Origin: Rutstroemia sp. NJR-2017a BVV2
Lineage: Eukaryota; Ascomycota; Leotiomycetes; Helotiales; Rutstroemiaceae
Direction of reading: 5' to 3'
Assembly (NCBI GenBank): GCA_002946415.1
Contig: NJPS01000003.1
Coordinates: 62,001-126,000 of the forward strand
Length of the DNA: 64,000 bases
Part shown: positions 21,815-33,520 of the stretch, in pieces
How the letters are laid out: every line of letters starts with the position of its first letter
Position numbering within the stretch: position 1 is the first letter of the stretch
Translations under genes and position numbers: made by a program
The notes under the pieces: model-generated
Seen by the model: the letters and a program-made list of their open reading frames with translations, nothing else
Told to the model about the DNA's origin: nothing
The model's database searches: none

Positions 21815-23636
21815 ATGTCTCCAGCGCATGTCAAAACTGCTACCAAAAGTAGCACACGCTCGAAACATGAATCTCGAAAGATTCCTCAAGCAATTGAGGA
21901 AACTGGAAGTGGGGATGAAAGCGAAGATATGATGGAGAAGGACGAGGACGAGGAAGAATTGGATAGACTTGTGCTCGGAGATGATGCAGGATTTACGAGT
22001 CAATTGGGTCAGGATATGGATGTGTATATGGATTCGGGAGAAGATGAGGAAGGGGACCGGGACGAGGAAGAGAATGAAAATATTGGACTTGAAGGAGTTG
22101 ATGATGCAGACGTAGGAAGTACCGCGCTGTTTGTGGAACCCAACTAACTCGTTGATTTAGCTCTTCTTCCTCGATGCTGGTCCTTCTACAGTACCCCAAG
22201 ACGCATTAATACAGCGAACGAAATCCAAGGATGAAGAAGGAGAGAATGCGCCGGTTTGGGAAGATAGCGACGATGACCGATTAACAGTATCACTTGCGGG
22301 CAATCCTCGATTACGGAAGCTTCGAGTCAATGAGCGGGAGGACCTCGTTAGTGGGAGAGAATATACCAGGCGACTCAGGATGCAATTCGAAAGACTCAAC
22401 CCAGTTCCAGAATGGGCGCAATCCTCCGATAGACCGGCCAAACGACGTCGCAGATCATCTGCCGGATCTGCTTCTTCGTTATCTTCGGACGATATGGATA
22501 TTGATGATTCGGACCTTTCGACATTACCTCTCGCAAGGCTTCTTCAAGATGCTGACGCGCTCACAAACCTTTCGTCTGCGACTTTGAAACGAACAAAACT
22601 CCGACCCGAAGTTATCGATATTCAAAGAACAAAAGATATCCCACTCACTCAACCATCAGCCGTCACTTCACTTTCGTTCCACCCAGAATACCCAGTTATA
22701 CTTTCCTCCGGTCCTGCATCGACTTTATACCTCCATCACTACGCACCTACAGCGCATCCTCACCCGCATCCACAACTCACAAGTGTTCATATCAAGAAGA
22801 CGCCCATCACCACGTCTGCGTTCCTACACCCGACAGGAGATAAAATCTTCTTCTCCGGACGTCGGCGCTTCTTCCACATCTGGGATTTACCATCTGGAGA
22901 AATCAAAAAGGTCACCAGAATATACGGACAAAAAGACGAGCAAAAACTCATGGACAAATTCAAGCTCAGTCCCTGCGGTCGCTATATGGGATTAATAGCA
23001 ACTTCCAAAAAGGGTGGAGGAATAATAAACGTAATTGACGCAAACACAACACAATGGATAGCCTCCGCACGAATCGAAGGCAAAAACGGCATCGCTGATT
23101 TTGCCTGGTGGGCCAACGGAGAAGGACTCACAGCAGTAGGCAAAGGTGGCGAAGTAGGAGAATGGAGCATAGAATCCCGTTCACTGATAGCCCGCTGGAA
23201 CGACGACGGTTCCATCGGCGCCACAGTTCTCACCCTCGGCGGCAGCAACGGGCCCTCACAACTCGGCGGCGACCGCTGGATCGCAATCGGTTCCCAAAGC
23301 GGCGTGGTCAACATCTACGACCGACGAACATTCGTCTCTGGAAACGAACTCAAGATTCCCGAAAGACCGGAGCCGAAACGCCGTTTTATGCAACTTACGA
23401 CGCCGACCAGTAATCTGCAGATTAGTCCTGATGGGCAGATACTGGCATTCAGTAGCCGGTGGAAGAAGGATGCGTTGAGGTTGGTGCATCTGCCTAGTTG
23501 TACGGTGTATAGGAATTGGCCGACTGCGTCGACGCCGCTGGGGAGGATCACGAGTGTGGCGTTTGGAAGTGGGAGCGATGTTTTGGCGGTGGGGAATGAG
23601 GCGGGGAAGATTAGGTTGTGGGAAATCAGATGTTAG
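21815..23636 (+). CDS. UTP18: U3 snoRNP protein Utp18 (WD40)
   Basis: Exons are 21815-22111 and 22161-23636, with an intron 22112-22160 (49 bp; GTAGGA to TTTAG), giving 590 residues. The protein belongs to the small-subunit processome that matures 18S rRNA in the nucleolus. The N-terminus is acidic and low in complexity. After the splice come FFLDAGPS and a charged linker with SGREYTRRLRMQFERLNPVP, a Utp18-typical segment. The rest is a WD40 propeller with AVTSLSFHPEYPVILSSG, KIFFSGRRRFFHIWDLPSGE, KFKLSPCGRYMG, a SQSGVVNIYD blade and the closing blade VLAVGNEAGKIRLWEIRC. Length fits the family. From about 23400 codon use turns strongly to G/T-ending. Confidence 0.92.
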
Positions 23637-23931
23637 ATTAGGTGTTTGGAGGGGAGTGAATGAATGAGTTCTACATGTGTTTGTATGGTTTTGTACAGCC
23701 TTTCTGGCCTTTCTCCCAGTGTACTGTGAGTCTCGTGTACATAATAGCGCCTTGGGCAGTTCAAAAGGGATTGTGACCTTTAAAATATTTCAACGAAGCT
23801 ATAGCTCAATGTACCGATTTATTTGGACATCCAACTGACATATATTCGACAATATATAAACAGCGCAATCCAACTATACAACTAAGACACAAGCAAAAAA
23901 TCCCAGCACGAATACGACAACCCTCTGAAAA

Positions 23932-25125
23932 TCAATCAAACAACGATTGTCTGCGTCGCTTGCTTGGCCCCCCTTCTGCCATACCAGAAATATCTCCTCC
24001 TCTTGTGGCCCGCTTGGTTCGCCCTATGTACTCTGAAGGTGATACTGGCAATTGCTGCGGTTTATCGGGAAACTCGGATGCATCCTCGACATACGCAGCT
24101 TTCCCTTTTCCTTTGCTTCTATTTTTCCCTCTTGCTTTTCGGCCGCTGCTATTATCTTCTTCTTCTTCTTCTTCTTCATGTTCCCTAGGCTCACTTCTAT
24201 CGCCACTGCCACCTCTGCCTCCATCTCCGCCACTTACACCTCCACCCCCACCTCCATCTCCACCCTCTCCGTCATCACTCCCCTCACTCCCTAGTTCATT
24301 ATCGTCCTCGCCCCGATCCGCCTCCAACAGCCTATTCAACATCGCCCTTAATCTCCCCCCATCTAACCTCAACCCCCACGCCGCCCTCACGCTCTTCAAA
24401 TCTTTCATCCTCACCCGCGCCCCATTCCCCTCTATATCTCTCACCCTCACCCTCTCCCCTCCCTTCTCACCACCCCCCTCCTCCCTCGCATACACCAAAA
24501 CAACCTCCCCCCTCCCCAACCCCGGCGTCCTCCCCACCCCCTCCATCCACCCCTCTCCCACCTCCCTCACCACCTCAAACAACGGCAACTGCATCACCTC
24601 CCCCGCCCTCTTCCTCCCCCTCTCGGGATCCGGGCTCCCCCACTTCCACCCCCTCCTCTCCTCCCTCCTAATCCTCTCCAAAATCTCGCCCCTCGTCCCC
24701 CCCGTCCTCAACCCCCTCCTCTTCGCCTCCATCTGCAGCTCCCTTCTACTCCAGCCCTTCGCATCAAAACCCCACCCCCTATCCCCATCCCCAAAATCCA
24801 CTCGCACCCCCACCTCCCCATCCAAACCCCAAGCCCACTCCATCCTCTGCAGCGCACCCCATCTTACCCTCCCCTGCCGCAGACCCTGGCCGTGCATATC
24901 AACTAACAAAGGGGAGTAGAACTGTTCATCGAAAACGGGCTCGCCGATATCGAGGAGGTAGGCGCCGATTTGGGGGTGGAAGTTGGGGGTTGGCTCGTAA
25001 GGAGGAGAGGAGGGGATTGGGATTGGGACGCCGAGTTTGGAGTGCTCTTGAATGAGGCGGTAGATGATGAAATCGACCGTTTGCGTTTTCGGACGGCGGT
25101 TGGGGTTGTTTAAAGTCGTAGCCAT
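23932..25125 (-). CDS. Conserved fungal protein with SAP-like motif
   Basis: The single exon encodes 397 residues from ATG 25125 (MATTLNNPNRRPK). The function is not recognised. The N-terminal region (VDFIIYRLIQEHSKLGVPIP) looks conserved. A segment near residues 125-155, WSRRELQMEAKRRGLRTGGT followed by RGEILERIRREE, has the leucine and glycine spacing of a SAP motif, known for DNA or chromatin binding. The middle is rich in Gly, Arg and Glu. The C-terminal third is acidic and Gly-rich, then basic (KKRR-like endings, GRKARGKNRSKGKGK), ending SKRRRQSLFD. Nuclear location is plausible. The coding strand between about 24200 and 24900 is almost free of C, and base use flips near 24905. The neighbour UTP18 is convergent. 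Confidence 0.7.
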   Translation of the reverse strand: MATTLNNPNRRPKTQTVDFIIYRLIQEHSKLGVPIPIPSSPPYEPTPNFHPQIGAYLLDIGEPVFDEQFYSPLLVDMHGQGLRQGRVRWGALQRMEWAWGLDGEVGVRVDFGDGDRGWGFDAKGWSRRELQMEAKRRGLRTGGTRGEILERIRREERRGWKWGSPDPERGRKRAGEVMQLPLFEVVREVGEGWMEGVGRTPGLGRGEVVLVYAREEGGGEKGGERVRVRDIEGNGARVRMKDLKSVRAAWGLRLDGGRLRAMLNRLLEADRGEDDNELGSEGSDDGEGGDGGGGGGVSGGDGGRGGSGDRSEPREHEEEEEEEDNSSGRKARGKNRSKGKGKAAYVEDASEFPDKPQQLPVSPSEYIGRTKRATRGGDISGMAEGGPSKRRRQSLFD

Positions 25126-25982
25126 TTCCGTTTTCAAGAACTACGTACAATGGCTATGTGGTTTTCGCTGTTGGAGAGATGATTTGTAGAATGATATGCC
25201 ACTTTAAATGTCCTCTTCCAGTCGACCACTTGCTCGTTATCCCAATCCAAGAAATTGCTTTGCTGCACCTTGTGGAAAGACAGACTATAACGATAAACAA
25301 GGTATCAAAGAAACAAACGACCTTAGCAAAGAAAAGGAAAAATCCCTTCTTTCAGAAACGCAAAATGAATTTGAGTAATTACATACCGCATTCAGAACTC
25401 AACAAAGAACTACTATTGCAAAATGATATTTCAAACCTGTAAACCATAAGTCGGAGTTCTATCACCAGAGAGAAAGAATACTGGTCGTGTTTTCTTCCAT
25501 AAGCGTCTTGAAATGCAAAGAAAATAAAATATCCCATGTAGAGTACTACTCGTCTCACTCACTCACTTCACACTTCATAGCATCATCCCATGCCATGAAC
25601 CTAACTCAGCAACCCACCTACCTACCATCAAGATGAACATGGTACCAGTGCATTCTAGCTCGCTTGAACATTCTCCCACTGATTTGCACTCGTAAATATA
25701 AATCACCAGATCGTACTCCAAGTGATGGAATATGCAGGCCAGCCATCTTGTTTCTCCAGCAGAAGAAGCACAATTGATAAATGCTATTGTAAACTTTTAG
25801 GTATCCGCTTTTGAACAGATTTAGCTGATGTTTTGATTCCCGTTCCAATCGAACCAAGTACCCACCCAGATTTCATCCATAAGCATTTAATTTCAGCTCT
25901 TCTCACAGTTCCATCTCTCATCTCAATCATATCCTCAATCTCCCATATCTTCCCAAGTTATTGATCTACAGCGCTACACCAC
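25126..25982. other. Intergenic
   Basis: The region lies between the start of the SAP-like gene and the end of COG4. It should hold the promoter of the former and the 3' end of the latter. No gene or distinctive motif is seen. Confidence 0.45.
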
Positions 25983-28472
25983 CTACCTCCTTACCAAGCC
26001 TCTGGCTCTAGCCCTCTCCTCCTTCGTCAACACCCAAACCATTTCCACCTCTCCCTCCTCCCCTGCATCCCCCTCCCCATCCAACGCCTCCCACTCCTCC
26101 TCATCCATATTAACCACCATTCCCAACTGCCCCACCCTCGCAAACACATCTCTCAAACCATAAACCCCCTTAACCACCACGCCCACCACCCCCCCAAAAT
26201 CCCTCTCCAACCTCGTCGCCCCAACCTCATTAATCCTCCCACCCAACTGCCAAATCCTCTTCTCCAGTACCCTAGCCAAATGCCTCGCCGTCTCATCCAA
26301 CACCTTCGCATACGGCGCTGGCTGCATGATGCGCTGAATCGGCTTCATCAGCTGCTCCCAATGGTATTCGAAGCGGCGGGGGACGAGCTCGTTTAGCATT
26401 TCCGCGGGGTCGTCATCGGTTTCGTTTTGCGCGTACAGGTCCGCGAGATCGCTGGCTGAGAGGGTGTAGTCGATGTCGCGGAAGGTTTCGCTCAGGACGG
26501 GGCGGAGACGCGGTTTGATGACGTTGAGGAAGAGGACGTGGAGGCCTTCGTTGAGGAGCTCGGTCGTTTTGATGGAGAAACTTGTGTGCAGGCTGGTGAG
26601 GGAGTTGGCGACGAAGACGGCGTCGTGGCTGAATGGGAAGGAGTCTTTGAGTGCGGGTGGTGGGGTTGCGCCTTTGGGAGGAGCGCCGTTGGTTTCGGGA
26701 TTTTGGAGTCGTGTAGTTACGATGCGGGAGATGTAGTCGTTTGATACGTCTAAGCTGTTGATGAGTATAATGAAAGAAATGATTTTATCTTCGGGTGGGA
26801 AACCGCCTTGCACAACGGGTTTGGGGAATGACTCGTCTCGCATTTTACGTTGAATCATTCCAACGAAGTCGGTTCCGAGGACTCTGCCTATTCCAGGGAT
26901 GACAGATTCTATCACACCGCGTTGTGATGTTGATATTGATCGTTGCAGTACAGTATTGACGATGTACATGACGTCGTCGACCGCCGAAATGATATATGGA
27001 GCATTCCCATCTACCGGCTTTGAAGGGTTCAGAGAAAGACCAGTTGGAGATTCGTCCAATTGAAAAGCCTTCTCCACAGATCGTCGAAAGAAAAATGTAG
27101 TCATAACATTGAAAGGGTCTTTGAGTCGACTTGAGATTTTGCGATTTAAAGTTGACTTGACCAACAAATCCGGTATGACCAAGGGATCATCTGGACTAGC
27201 TTCTGGATCCTGAGATAGTTTAGAAATCGCCTGTTGAAGAATTGGTTTGGTTGTCGAACTCACCCTACACTTGCCGCCCAGGAATCGAGAATATAACGAC
27301 CAGCGACCCAACATGACCGCCATCTCACTCAGTAGGCCATCCACCTCTTTCATATCCACACCTTCATCCTCACTTGCTCGGCCGTTTGCAGTCCCTCCTA
27401 CAGCCGGCGAGCCCGTCCTCGTAATACCCGACGGCCTCTGGGTTGACAAGAAACTTTGCACCAAGAAAGAAAACGGGTAGCTTTTCACATCCGTCAACTT
27501 TCTATCCACATTTTTCTCATCTCCCCATGTATCCAGAATAATGCCACCCTGCACATCCGCTTCAACCTGCAGCCTCTCAATAACTCTAACCATCTTCCCC
27601 ACCCCATAATGTCTCTCCACTAACCCCCCATGCCCCTCTACAATCTGCGCAATATGTTCAAACAACCTCGTCAGCGCCTGCGCATAAAAGAACCCCTCCT
27701 TCGCCCTCGCCCCACCCGTCCCCTCCTTTAGATTCCTCCTCGCCGTGCCCGCAACCCCCTGACAAACATACTTCCCATAAACATCCAGCCCCGTATCCTC
27801 CCTCCCAATCAGAGGAAACAGTTTAAAAAACCTCGTAACCTTAACCCCATCCCCTTCCTCCGCCGCCTTTTCAAACTCCCGCAAAAACAAGCCACACAGA
27901 CTCTCCCGCGCATTTTCCAGCGTCAGCCCTGGCGCGTCCGGCACCTCTACGCTTGGCACGATGCGCGCCGCAAAATTGCCCTCGATGATGTATTTGGGGA
28001 TTTTCGCCGCCCGCGCTATATACCCCGCAGCGGCCTCCCAGTCCTGCGGCGCACCCATACTGCCCACGACGCCATGTACGCAGGCTTTGAGCTCGGCGAC
28101 TTGGTCAACAACCGAGAGCGTTTCTTCGACTCGTTTCTTTTCCAGGTCGAGTTCTTTGACTTTCGAGCTTAGCTTTTCGGCGGTCGAGGCGGCGTTTTCG
28201 AGCATGCCGTTGCTGATGGCGCGGGTGTGGATGACATTGGTGCCGAGGTGGGCGCGGAGAAGATCGAGACGGCCGAGATCTCTGGAGAGGGAGGCTTGCG
28301 AAGATATGAGGGATTGGAGACGGGTGGTGATGGCTGCATCGCGGGTGTGAAGGTTGGCAAGGATGGCTTGAATAGAGGTTAAGGAGGAAGCATTGTGGAT
28401 AGAAGGTTCGACGGATGGGGTCGTGGGGAGGGGAGTGGTTGGAATGCCATTCTGTAGGCCGGGTGGAGGCAT
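25983..28472 (-). CDS. COG4: Conserved oligomeric Golgi complex subunit 4
   Basis: A single long exon encodes 829 residues from the first in-frame ATG at 28472 (MPPPGLQNGIPTTPL). The frame is open further upstream only with a TTG start. COG4 is part of lobe A of the COG tether that directs retrograde transport within the Golgi. The N-terminal coiled-coil region holds ILANLHTRDAAITTRLQSL and later STAEKLSSKVKELDLEKKRV. The middle has AQDWEAAAGYIARA-type sequence (here APQDWEAAAGYIARAAKIP) and KVTRFFKLFPLIGREDTGLD, family-typical. The C-terminal part includes ARHLARVLEKRIWQLGGRIN. Length and lack of introns fit the family. Codon use changes in blocks along the gene, with sharp flips near 26340 and 28050. 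Confidence 0.9.
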   Translation of the reverse strand: MPPPGLQNGIPTTPLPTTPSVEPSIHNASSLTSIQAILANLHTRDAAITTRLQSLISSQASLSRDLGRLDLLRAHLGTNVIHTRAISNGMLENAASTAEKLSSKVKELDLEKKRVEETLSVVDQVAELKACVHGVVGSMGAPQDWEAAAGYIARAAKIPKYIIEGNFAARIVPSVEVPDAPGLTLENARESLCGLFLREFEKAAEEGDGVKVTRFFKLFPLIGREDTGLDVYGKYVCQGVAGTARRNLKEGTGGARAKEGFFYAQALTRLFEHIAQIVEGHGGLVERHYGVGKMVRVIERLQVEADVQGGIILDTWGDEKNVDRKLTDVKSYPFSFLVQSFLSTQRPSGITRTGSPAVGGTANGRASEDEGVDMKEVDGLLSEMAVMLGRWSLYSRFLGGKCRVSSTTKPILQQAISKLSQDPEASPDDPLVIPDLLVKSTLNRKISSRLKDPFNVMTTFFFRRSVEKAFQLDESPTGLSLNPSKPVDGNAPYIISAVDDVMYIVNTVLQRSISTSQRGVIESVIPGIGRVLGTDFVGMIQRKMRDESFPKPVVQGGFPPEDKIISFIILINSLDVSNDYISRIVTTRLQNPETNGAPPKGATPPPALKDSFPFSHDAVFVANSLTSLHTSFSIKTTELLNEGLHVLFLNVIKPRLRPVLSETFRDIDYTLSASDLADLYAQNETDDDPAEMLNELVPRRFEYHWEQLMKPIQRIMQPAPYAKVLDETARHLARVLEKRIWQLGGRINEVGATRLERDFGGVVGVVVKGVYGLRDVFARVGQLGMVVNMDEEEWEALDGEGDAGEEGEVEMVWVLTKEERARARGLVRR

Positions 28473-28760
28473 TGGGTGGGTTGATGCATGGGTAGCTCTT
28501 CTGGGGAAGCTTCCTCGAGGTCGCTCTTCTTTAGGTGTCAACTTTACGGTGTGGGGTAAGCGAGAATTTATACGTGTACCCTCGCAGAGTTGACGACTTT
28601 ACAAGCTTCCATATTTGTGACAAGATATTTCGAAATACGAGGAGCTAGGTCATATCAGAAACTCCTCTTTATTTTCTCTACTAAGATCCATGCGCCTGGG
28701 AATCTATACACTAATAAATGTATGTATACAATAGGCATTCAAGCGCCAGATTATCCACTT

Positions 28761-31700
28761 TTACACCACCTGACTGTACCCAGTACCAAGTCTCCTCCTG
28801 CCTCTTGATTTCCACCATTTCCTCGCCTCATCCGCCCAGAATACTGAACTCGTCAGGATAACCAATCCCACGAGATCAGAAAGACCAAGAGCTTCCGTCT
28901 GGAAGACTTCTTGAAGCCAAGGAAAGTAGATGACTAGTATTTGACCTCCAAGACTTAATGATACAGCCCAATTGAAGAGCGTATTCGAAAATAATCCGAC
29001 CTCTCCTCTAAGAACAGATTTTGACTCTGAACGGCAATTGAGAGCGTTGAACATGTCGAAAAGAACAAAACAAGTAAAAGTCATGGTCGTATCTCTCTTA
29101 GTCACCTCGCCGTCCGTAAGCATCTCGTGTGTGTATACTGCCATAGTACCCAACATGATGATAGTGGCTGAAGTAAGAACCCGAGTGATAAGTTGACGAG
29201 TAAGGACGGGAGAATTCCTTTTACGTGGAGGACGAGTCATGACGTCTGGATCAACTGGTTCGACTCCTAATGACTGTGCCGGTGGTCCATCCATAATGAT
29301 ATCTGAGCATTGTTAGAATTGGCAAACATGAGTTTATTGGTCCAAACTTACTGATCCAGAGGATCTGCATCGCGTTTAAGGGATTCTTGAATCCCAAACA
29401 CGTGCAGAAGAAAACCAAGGTAAGTGCCGCAGCACTTGTACTCAGTTGAAATGTTAGGAAATTTTGAATGTTGCTGAAAATACCCTTGCCCTCCTCTATA
29501 GCTTTGAGAATTGTCGAAAAGTCGTCATCTGTTAATATCATATCTGCAGCTTCTTTCGCTACATCTGTTCCTTGAAGCCCCATTGAGATACCAATGTCTG
29601 CTTTCTTAAGCGCAGGTGCATCATTGACACCATCACCTGTCATCGCAACGATATCCCCACGAGCCTGTAACGCTTTAATGATCTTCATCTTGTGGTCAGG
29701 GCTTGTCCTAGCAAACACCGAAGTGTTCGCTATGACAGACTGCAGTTCTTCATCAGACATCTCTTCTATTTCATGACCACTCAGTACTGGTCTGACCTCC
29801 ACAGAATTTGCCGAATGGCCATGAGGAGCAGCGATTGTCATGCCCAGCTTTTTTGCAATGGCAACTGCCGTTGTCTCCGCGTCGCCAGTAATCATGATGA
29901 CTTTAACTCCACCTCGCATAAGCCGTCGAATTGATTTGGCGACACCAGGTCGAGGGGGATCACTCATTCCCACAAGTCCAGCAAACGTGAGGCCCTTGTA
30001 GATGTCCTCGCTATGCGACACGTGATGATCCTGGCCCTTCTGCACAGGGGTTGAGCTTCGGCTATTTGGTGTTAGGGACTTGGCATGCTTCGAAACCGTA
30101 CCGCTTGCAAAACCAAGCACCCGGAGACCATCGGTAGCGAGCTTTTCCGCGGCTTGCAATGCCTCTTCTCTTCTTCGAGCATCCAGAGGCAGTTCGCGAC
30201 CATCCTTGGTAAGATAATAATCACATCTCTCTAGGACTCTCTCAATAGCTCCCTTGATGTAGGCATGTTCTTTTGGACTGGAATTGCCGTCAGGTCCCAG
30301 GTCGCCGATAGTTACCCCCATCCATTTCCTCTCTGAGCTAAAAGGAGTCTCTCCAAGACGAGGTCCCATGCCCTCTCGAATGTCGTGTTCCTTGAACCTG
30401 TCCATCATATCAAGCATAGCAACATCGGTAGGTTGACCAACCCATCTACTTCGCAGAACTTGACCAGGACTGCGGCTTTGCGTAGATGATAGAACCGATA
30501 ATGCCGATGCCGATGGCGCATGCAGATGAGTAAGTCGTGCGTTATTAGCAATATTTCCTATGCGCAGAATTCGAAGCGCAACGGTATCCGGCTTGGCGTC
30601 TCCACCATCGTCGTCCGTATCAACATCTAATGGTGTCTCTGCATCAAAATACCACATCTTTACTGTCGTCATATGATTCATGGTAAGAGTACCTGGAGCT
30701 AATTAGAGACTTTCCATGCCATGTATAGGAGAACATACCTGTTTTGTCACTACAGACTACATTTACGGATCCCAGCGTCTCTACGCTTGGCATTTTTCTT
30801 ACTATAGCATTATGTCGCGCCATACGATGTACGCCTAGTGCTAAAGTGACTGTAACGATGATAGGTAGACCTTCTGGGATGGCTGCGACAGCCAAAGATA
30901 TCGAAATCGTAAATATTTCCAACAACGCCTTGCCCTGAAACCATCCAACCAGAGAGATAATTCCAATTATGACGAAAGAAGCATGACTGAGTTGGGTGCC
31001 CAAAGTATCCATAGACAGTTGAAGTGGGGTCCTAGGACTTTCTGTCTCAGAAACGCTCGCTGCAATTGTTCCAAAATGAGTGTTCCCACCCGTTGCATAG
31101 ACAACTCCTTGCCCGTGCCCAGACCTCACAAGTGTACCCATAAAGGCAATGTTCGTTGTGCTGTTTAGTCTAATGTCTGCGCCAACGGTTCCACTTCCAG
31201 GAGACGCATAGTTGGGGGATGACGGTGGCTCGAGCGAGTTGGACGCGGGTCGTTGATTCAGGTGTCTCGCTTCTGATGTTATCCGTACTGGTTCATTTTC
31301 TCCAGTCAAATTTGATTCATCAATTGTAAGATCTGAGGCTTTCGTAACGCGAATGTCCGCAGGTATACGATCCCCAGTTGTGAACAAAACAAGGTCTCCA
31401 GGAACCAATTTATTTGCCAGTATTTTCGTCGAGACAGCTTCCGCCTGCGATATTGCGTCTTCAGATCCAGCTTCCATCAGACCTTCCGTCTCGGGATTGT
31501 TTTCTCCTCTTGGTGGCCATGTTGGTGTTCTTTGACTGGCAGATCTTGTCTCTCCTCGAATCAGATGCGCATGGTTTGGTACCAAATGGTTCAGAGCCTC
31601 GATCGATTTTTCTGACCGATATTCCTGCACAAATCCCACCGTAACCACAATTGTAACTGCCACCGAAATACTGAGAGCATCATCTTTGTTACCCACGAAG

Positions 31701-32170
31701 ACAGACAACAGTGCTGCGGCCAATAGTAACAGAATCAGGGGTTCCTTAAATTGCTTGACAAATCGAAGCCATAATGGCTCAGGGGGTTCATGCGGGAGTT
31801 CGTTCGGTCCTTGATCGTGTAACCTGGCGAGAGCTTCCCTGGGTGTTAATCCTGCGGTCAAGGAGGTTTGTAATCGCTCTGCGGTTTCTGCAGGAGTTAG
31901 GCTTGAGAATTCATCTGCTATTGACTGTTGCGCATTAGTCGTATTAGTCGCGACGAGTTCTAGATCATCTGTGGTTGAGCGGAAACTAACTTTGGCCATA
32001 GCTGAGGATGAGCGGGCATGTTTGCTTGATCTGGTTCTGTCTCTATCTCTCGACCTCGGTCTCGAAACTGGTTCAGAATTGGGTTCCCTTTCAGTTCCCG
32101 AAGGAAGATTGACCATAGGGAGTAGAGTTCCTCCAGGACTAACGGATCTGGTAAGACGAGGCCACGCCAT
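28761..32170 (-). CDS. PMR1: P-type Ca2+ ATPase, PMR1/ECA type
   Basis: Exons are 32170-30739, 30692-29352 and 29302-28761. Introns are 30738-30693 (46 bp) and 29351-29303 (49 bp), giving 1104 residues. It is a P2A-type pump that moves Ca2+ (and in PMR1 also Mn2+) into the Golgi or secretory pathway. After a basic N-terminal extension comes the cation-transporter N-domain, then membrane helices ([20 protein letters not shown]), the TGE loop ([10 protein letters not shown]), PEGLP in helix M4, and the phosphorylation site SDKTG with Asp475; the first intron splits this motif's glycine codon. Later come MITGDAET and [17 protein letters not shown] (about 829 onward) and a conserved [16 protein letters not shown] segment. 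The loop after the TGE motif is longer than in yeast Pmr1. An ECA-like Ca2+ pump is the alternative name. Confidence 0.9.
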
Positions 32171-33520
32171 AGCTTCGGTGCCGAGTATGAGACCCTGCTA
32201 TGAAGTATGTGCGAAGACGACGAGCAGCAGGTTGTGCTGTCGTTGAGCTCTAATCCTATCGCTGAGGCATGCGAAATGGGGTTCTATTATTGAAACAACG
32301 TAGAGGGCGAATGAAGAAGGATACGGCGGGAGGGAATTGTGTGGTTTCGCGCGGTCAGAAATGAGAATAGCAAAGATCTTCCACTCCAAACACCATAGAA
32401 AGATTGACAGTAAGAAGGTAAAGGGCGAATTTATCTCAGAGATTTGATAGATAGATTTAGTTCATTAGAGATTGATCCATAGTAAAAATACAAATAAACC
32501 GAATTACGTGTCCGCGACTGCCCTTTCGTTTCATGGGATAGGCACAGAGCGAGGAGCGTGCTAGGTGGTGTAAAGCATTGACAAAATTTTGGCTAGTTGA
32601 CGACACCCTGTACAGAGCCCTCAGTTAGCTTGTAGGACTTTTCGAAGGGAGGGAGAAGCCGCGTTCTAGAAGTGAGAAAACGCTGCTGAGAAGTCTTGGC
32701 GCTGCTTTCCCATGGGAATAAAAGTTGACGACTAGCGAGGTGTGACTTACGCTCTTTTGCAGTTTATGTTTCATGAGCTTACATTGAAGTTCTGTACCGA
32801 TACCAGCAGTGTTTGCTGCATGCTACTTCGCATATAGAGACAGAGTTGAAGGAAAGTCGCCCAGAAGGAAAGTCGCCCAGAAAGGACTGCTACGTGCCAT
32901 CTTTGTTCGATGCATTTGGTGTTGAATACAACTGCGCATGCTACGACGACTTGGTGGAGCCATTACGTTGAGCTTCTGCGTCAACCGAAATGCAGAAAGG
33001 GTACCCTACTCGCGTGTGGGAATGTCTCACGTGATGGTACGTACTTCACCTGCACTACTGGCATTCCAAGGTCCCCCTACCTTTGCAGCCTGACCACTAG
33101 CCTTACTGCAGTTAGTGCCGAAGCAGCCAAAATGTACGCCAGCCTCTCAATTCTCTTTCCACATCATTTGCGCAAACGCAGACTCCCCACCCACCTATTT
33201 TCCCTTCCCCTTCCCAACTTAACGTCCCATTTATCATCCCGTCGTCGTCGCATCCCACATAAAATTAATTGCTGGCATCTTTACATTGTGTCCTTTATAT
33301 CACTGTCCTTTTGCCAAGTTTTAATCGCTTACGACGCAATCAATTCAGTGCTTCAAAATTTTCATTGGAGAGCTGTCTAACAACTTCCGACGCGCTGTCG
33401 CACAACAACGACCCCGACGTCAATAGTCAACAAACCACCTAAACGCGTCCGGATCGGTGACGTGAGCAACAACTTCTACCACATCTCGCCCCAGGGCGCT
33501 ATACCGGCTTCGAATTCGCC
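32171..33520. other. Divergent promoter region PMR1/RAD21
   Basis: This 1350-bp region lies between two divergent starts. It contains a 16-17 bp tandem duplication (AAGGAAAGTCGCCCAG twice, near 32850-32882). No coding region is seen. Promoter function is inferred from layout. Confidence 0.45.

Noticed and set aside
23960..24919. Long plus-strand open frame opposite the SAP-like gene
   Set aside because: It is a Ser/Pro/Leu-rich shadow created by the C-rich antisense strand of the real gene.
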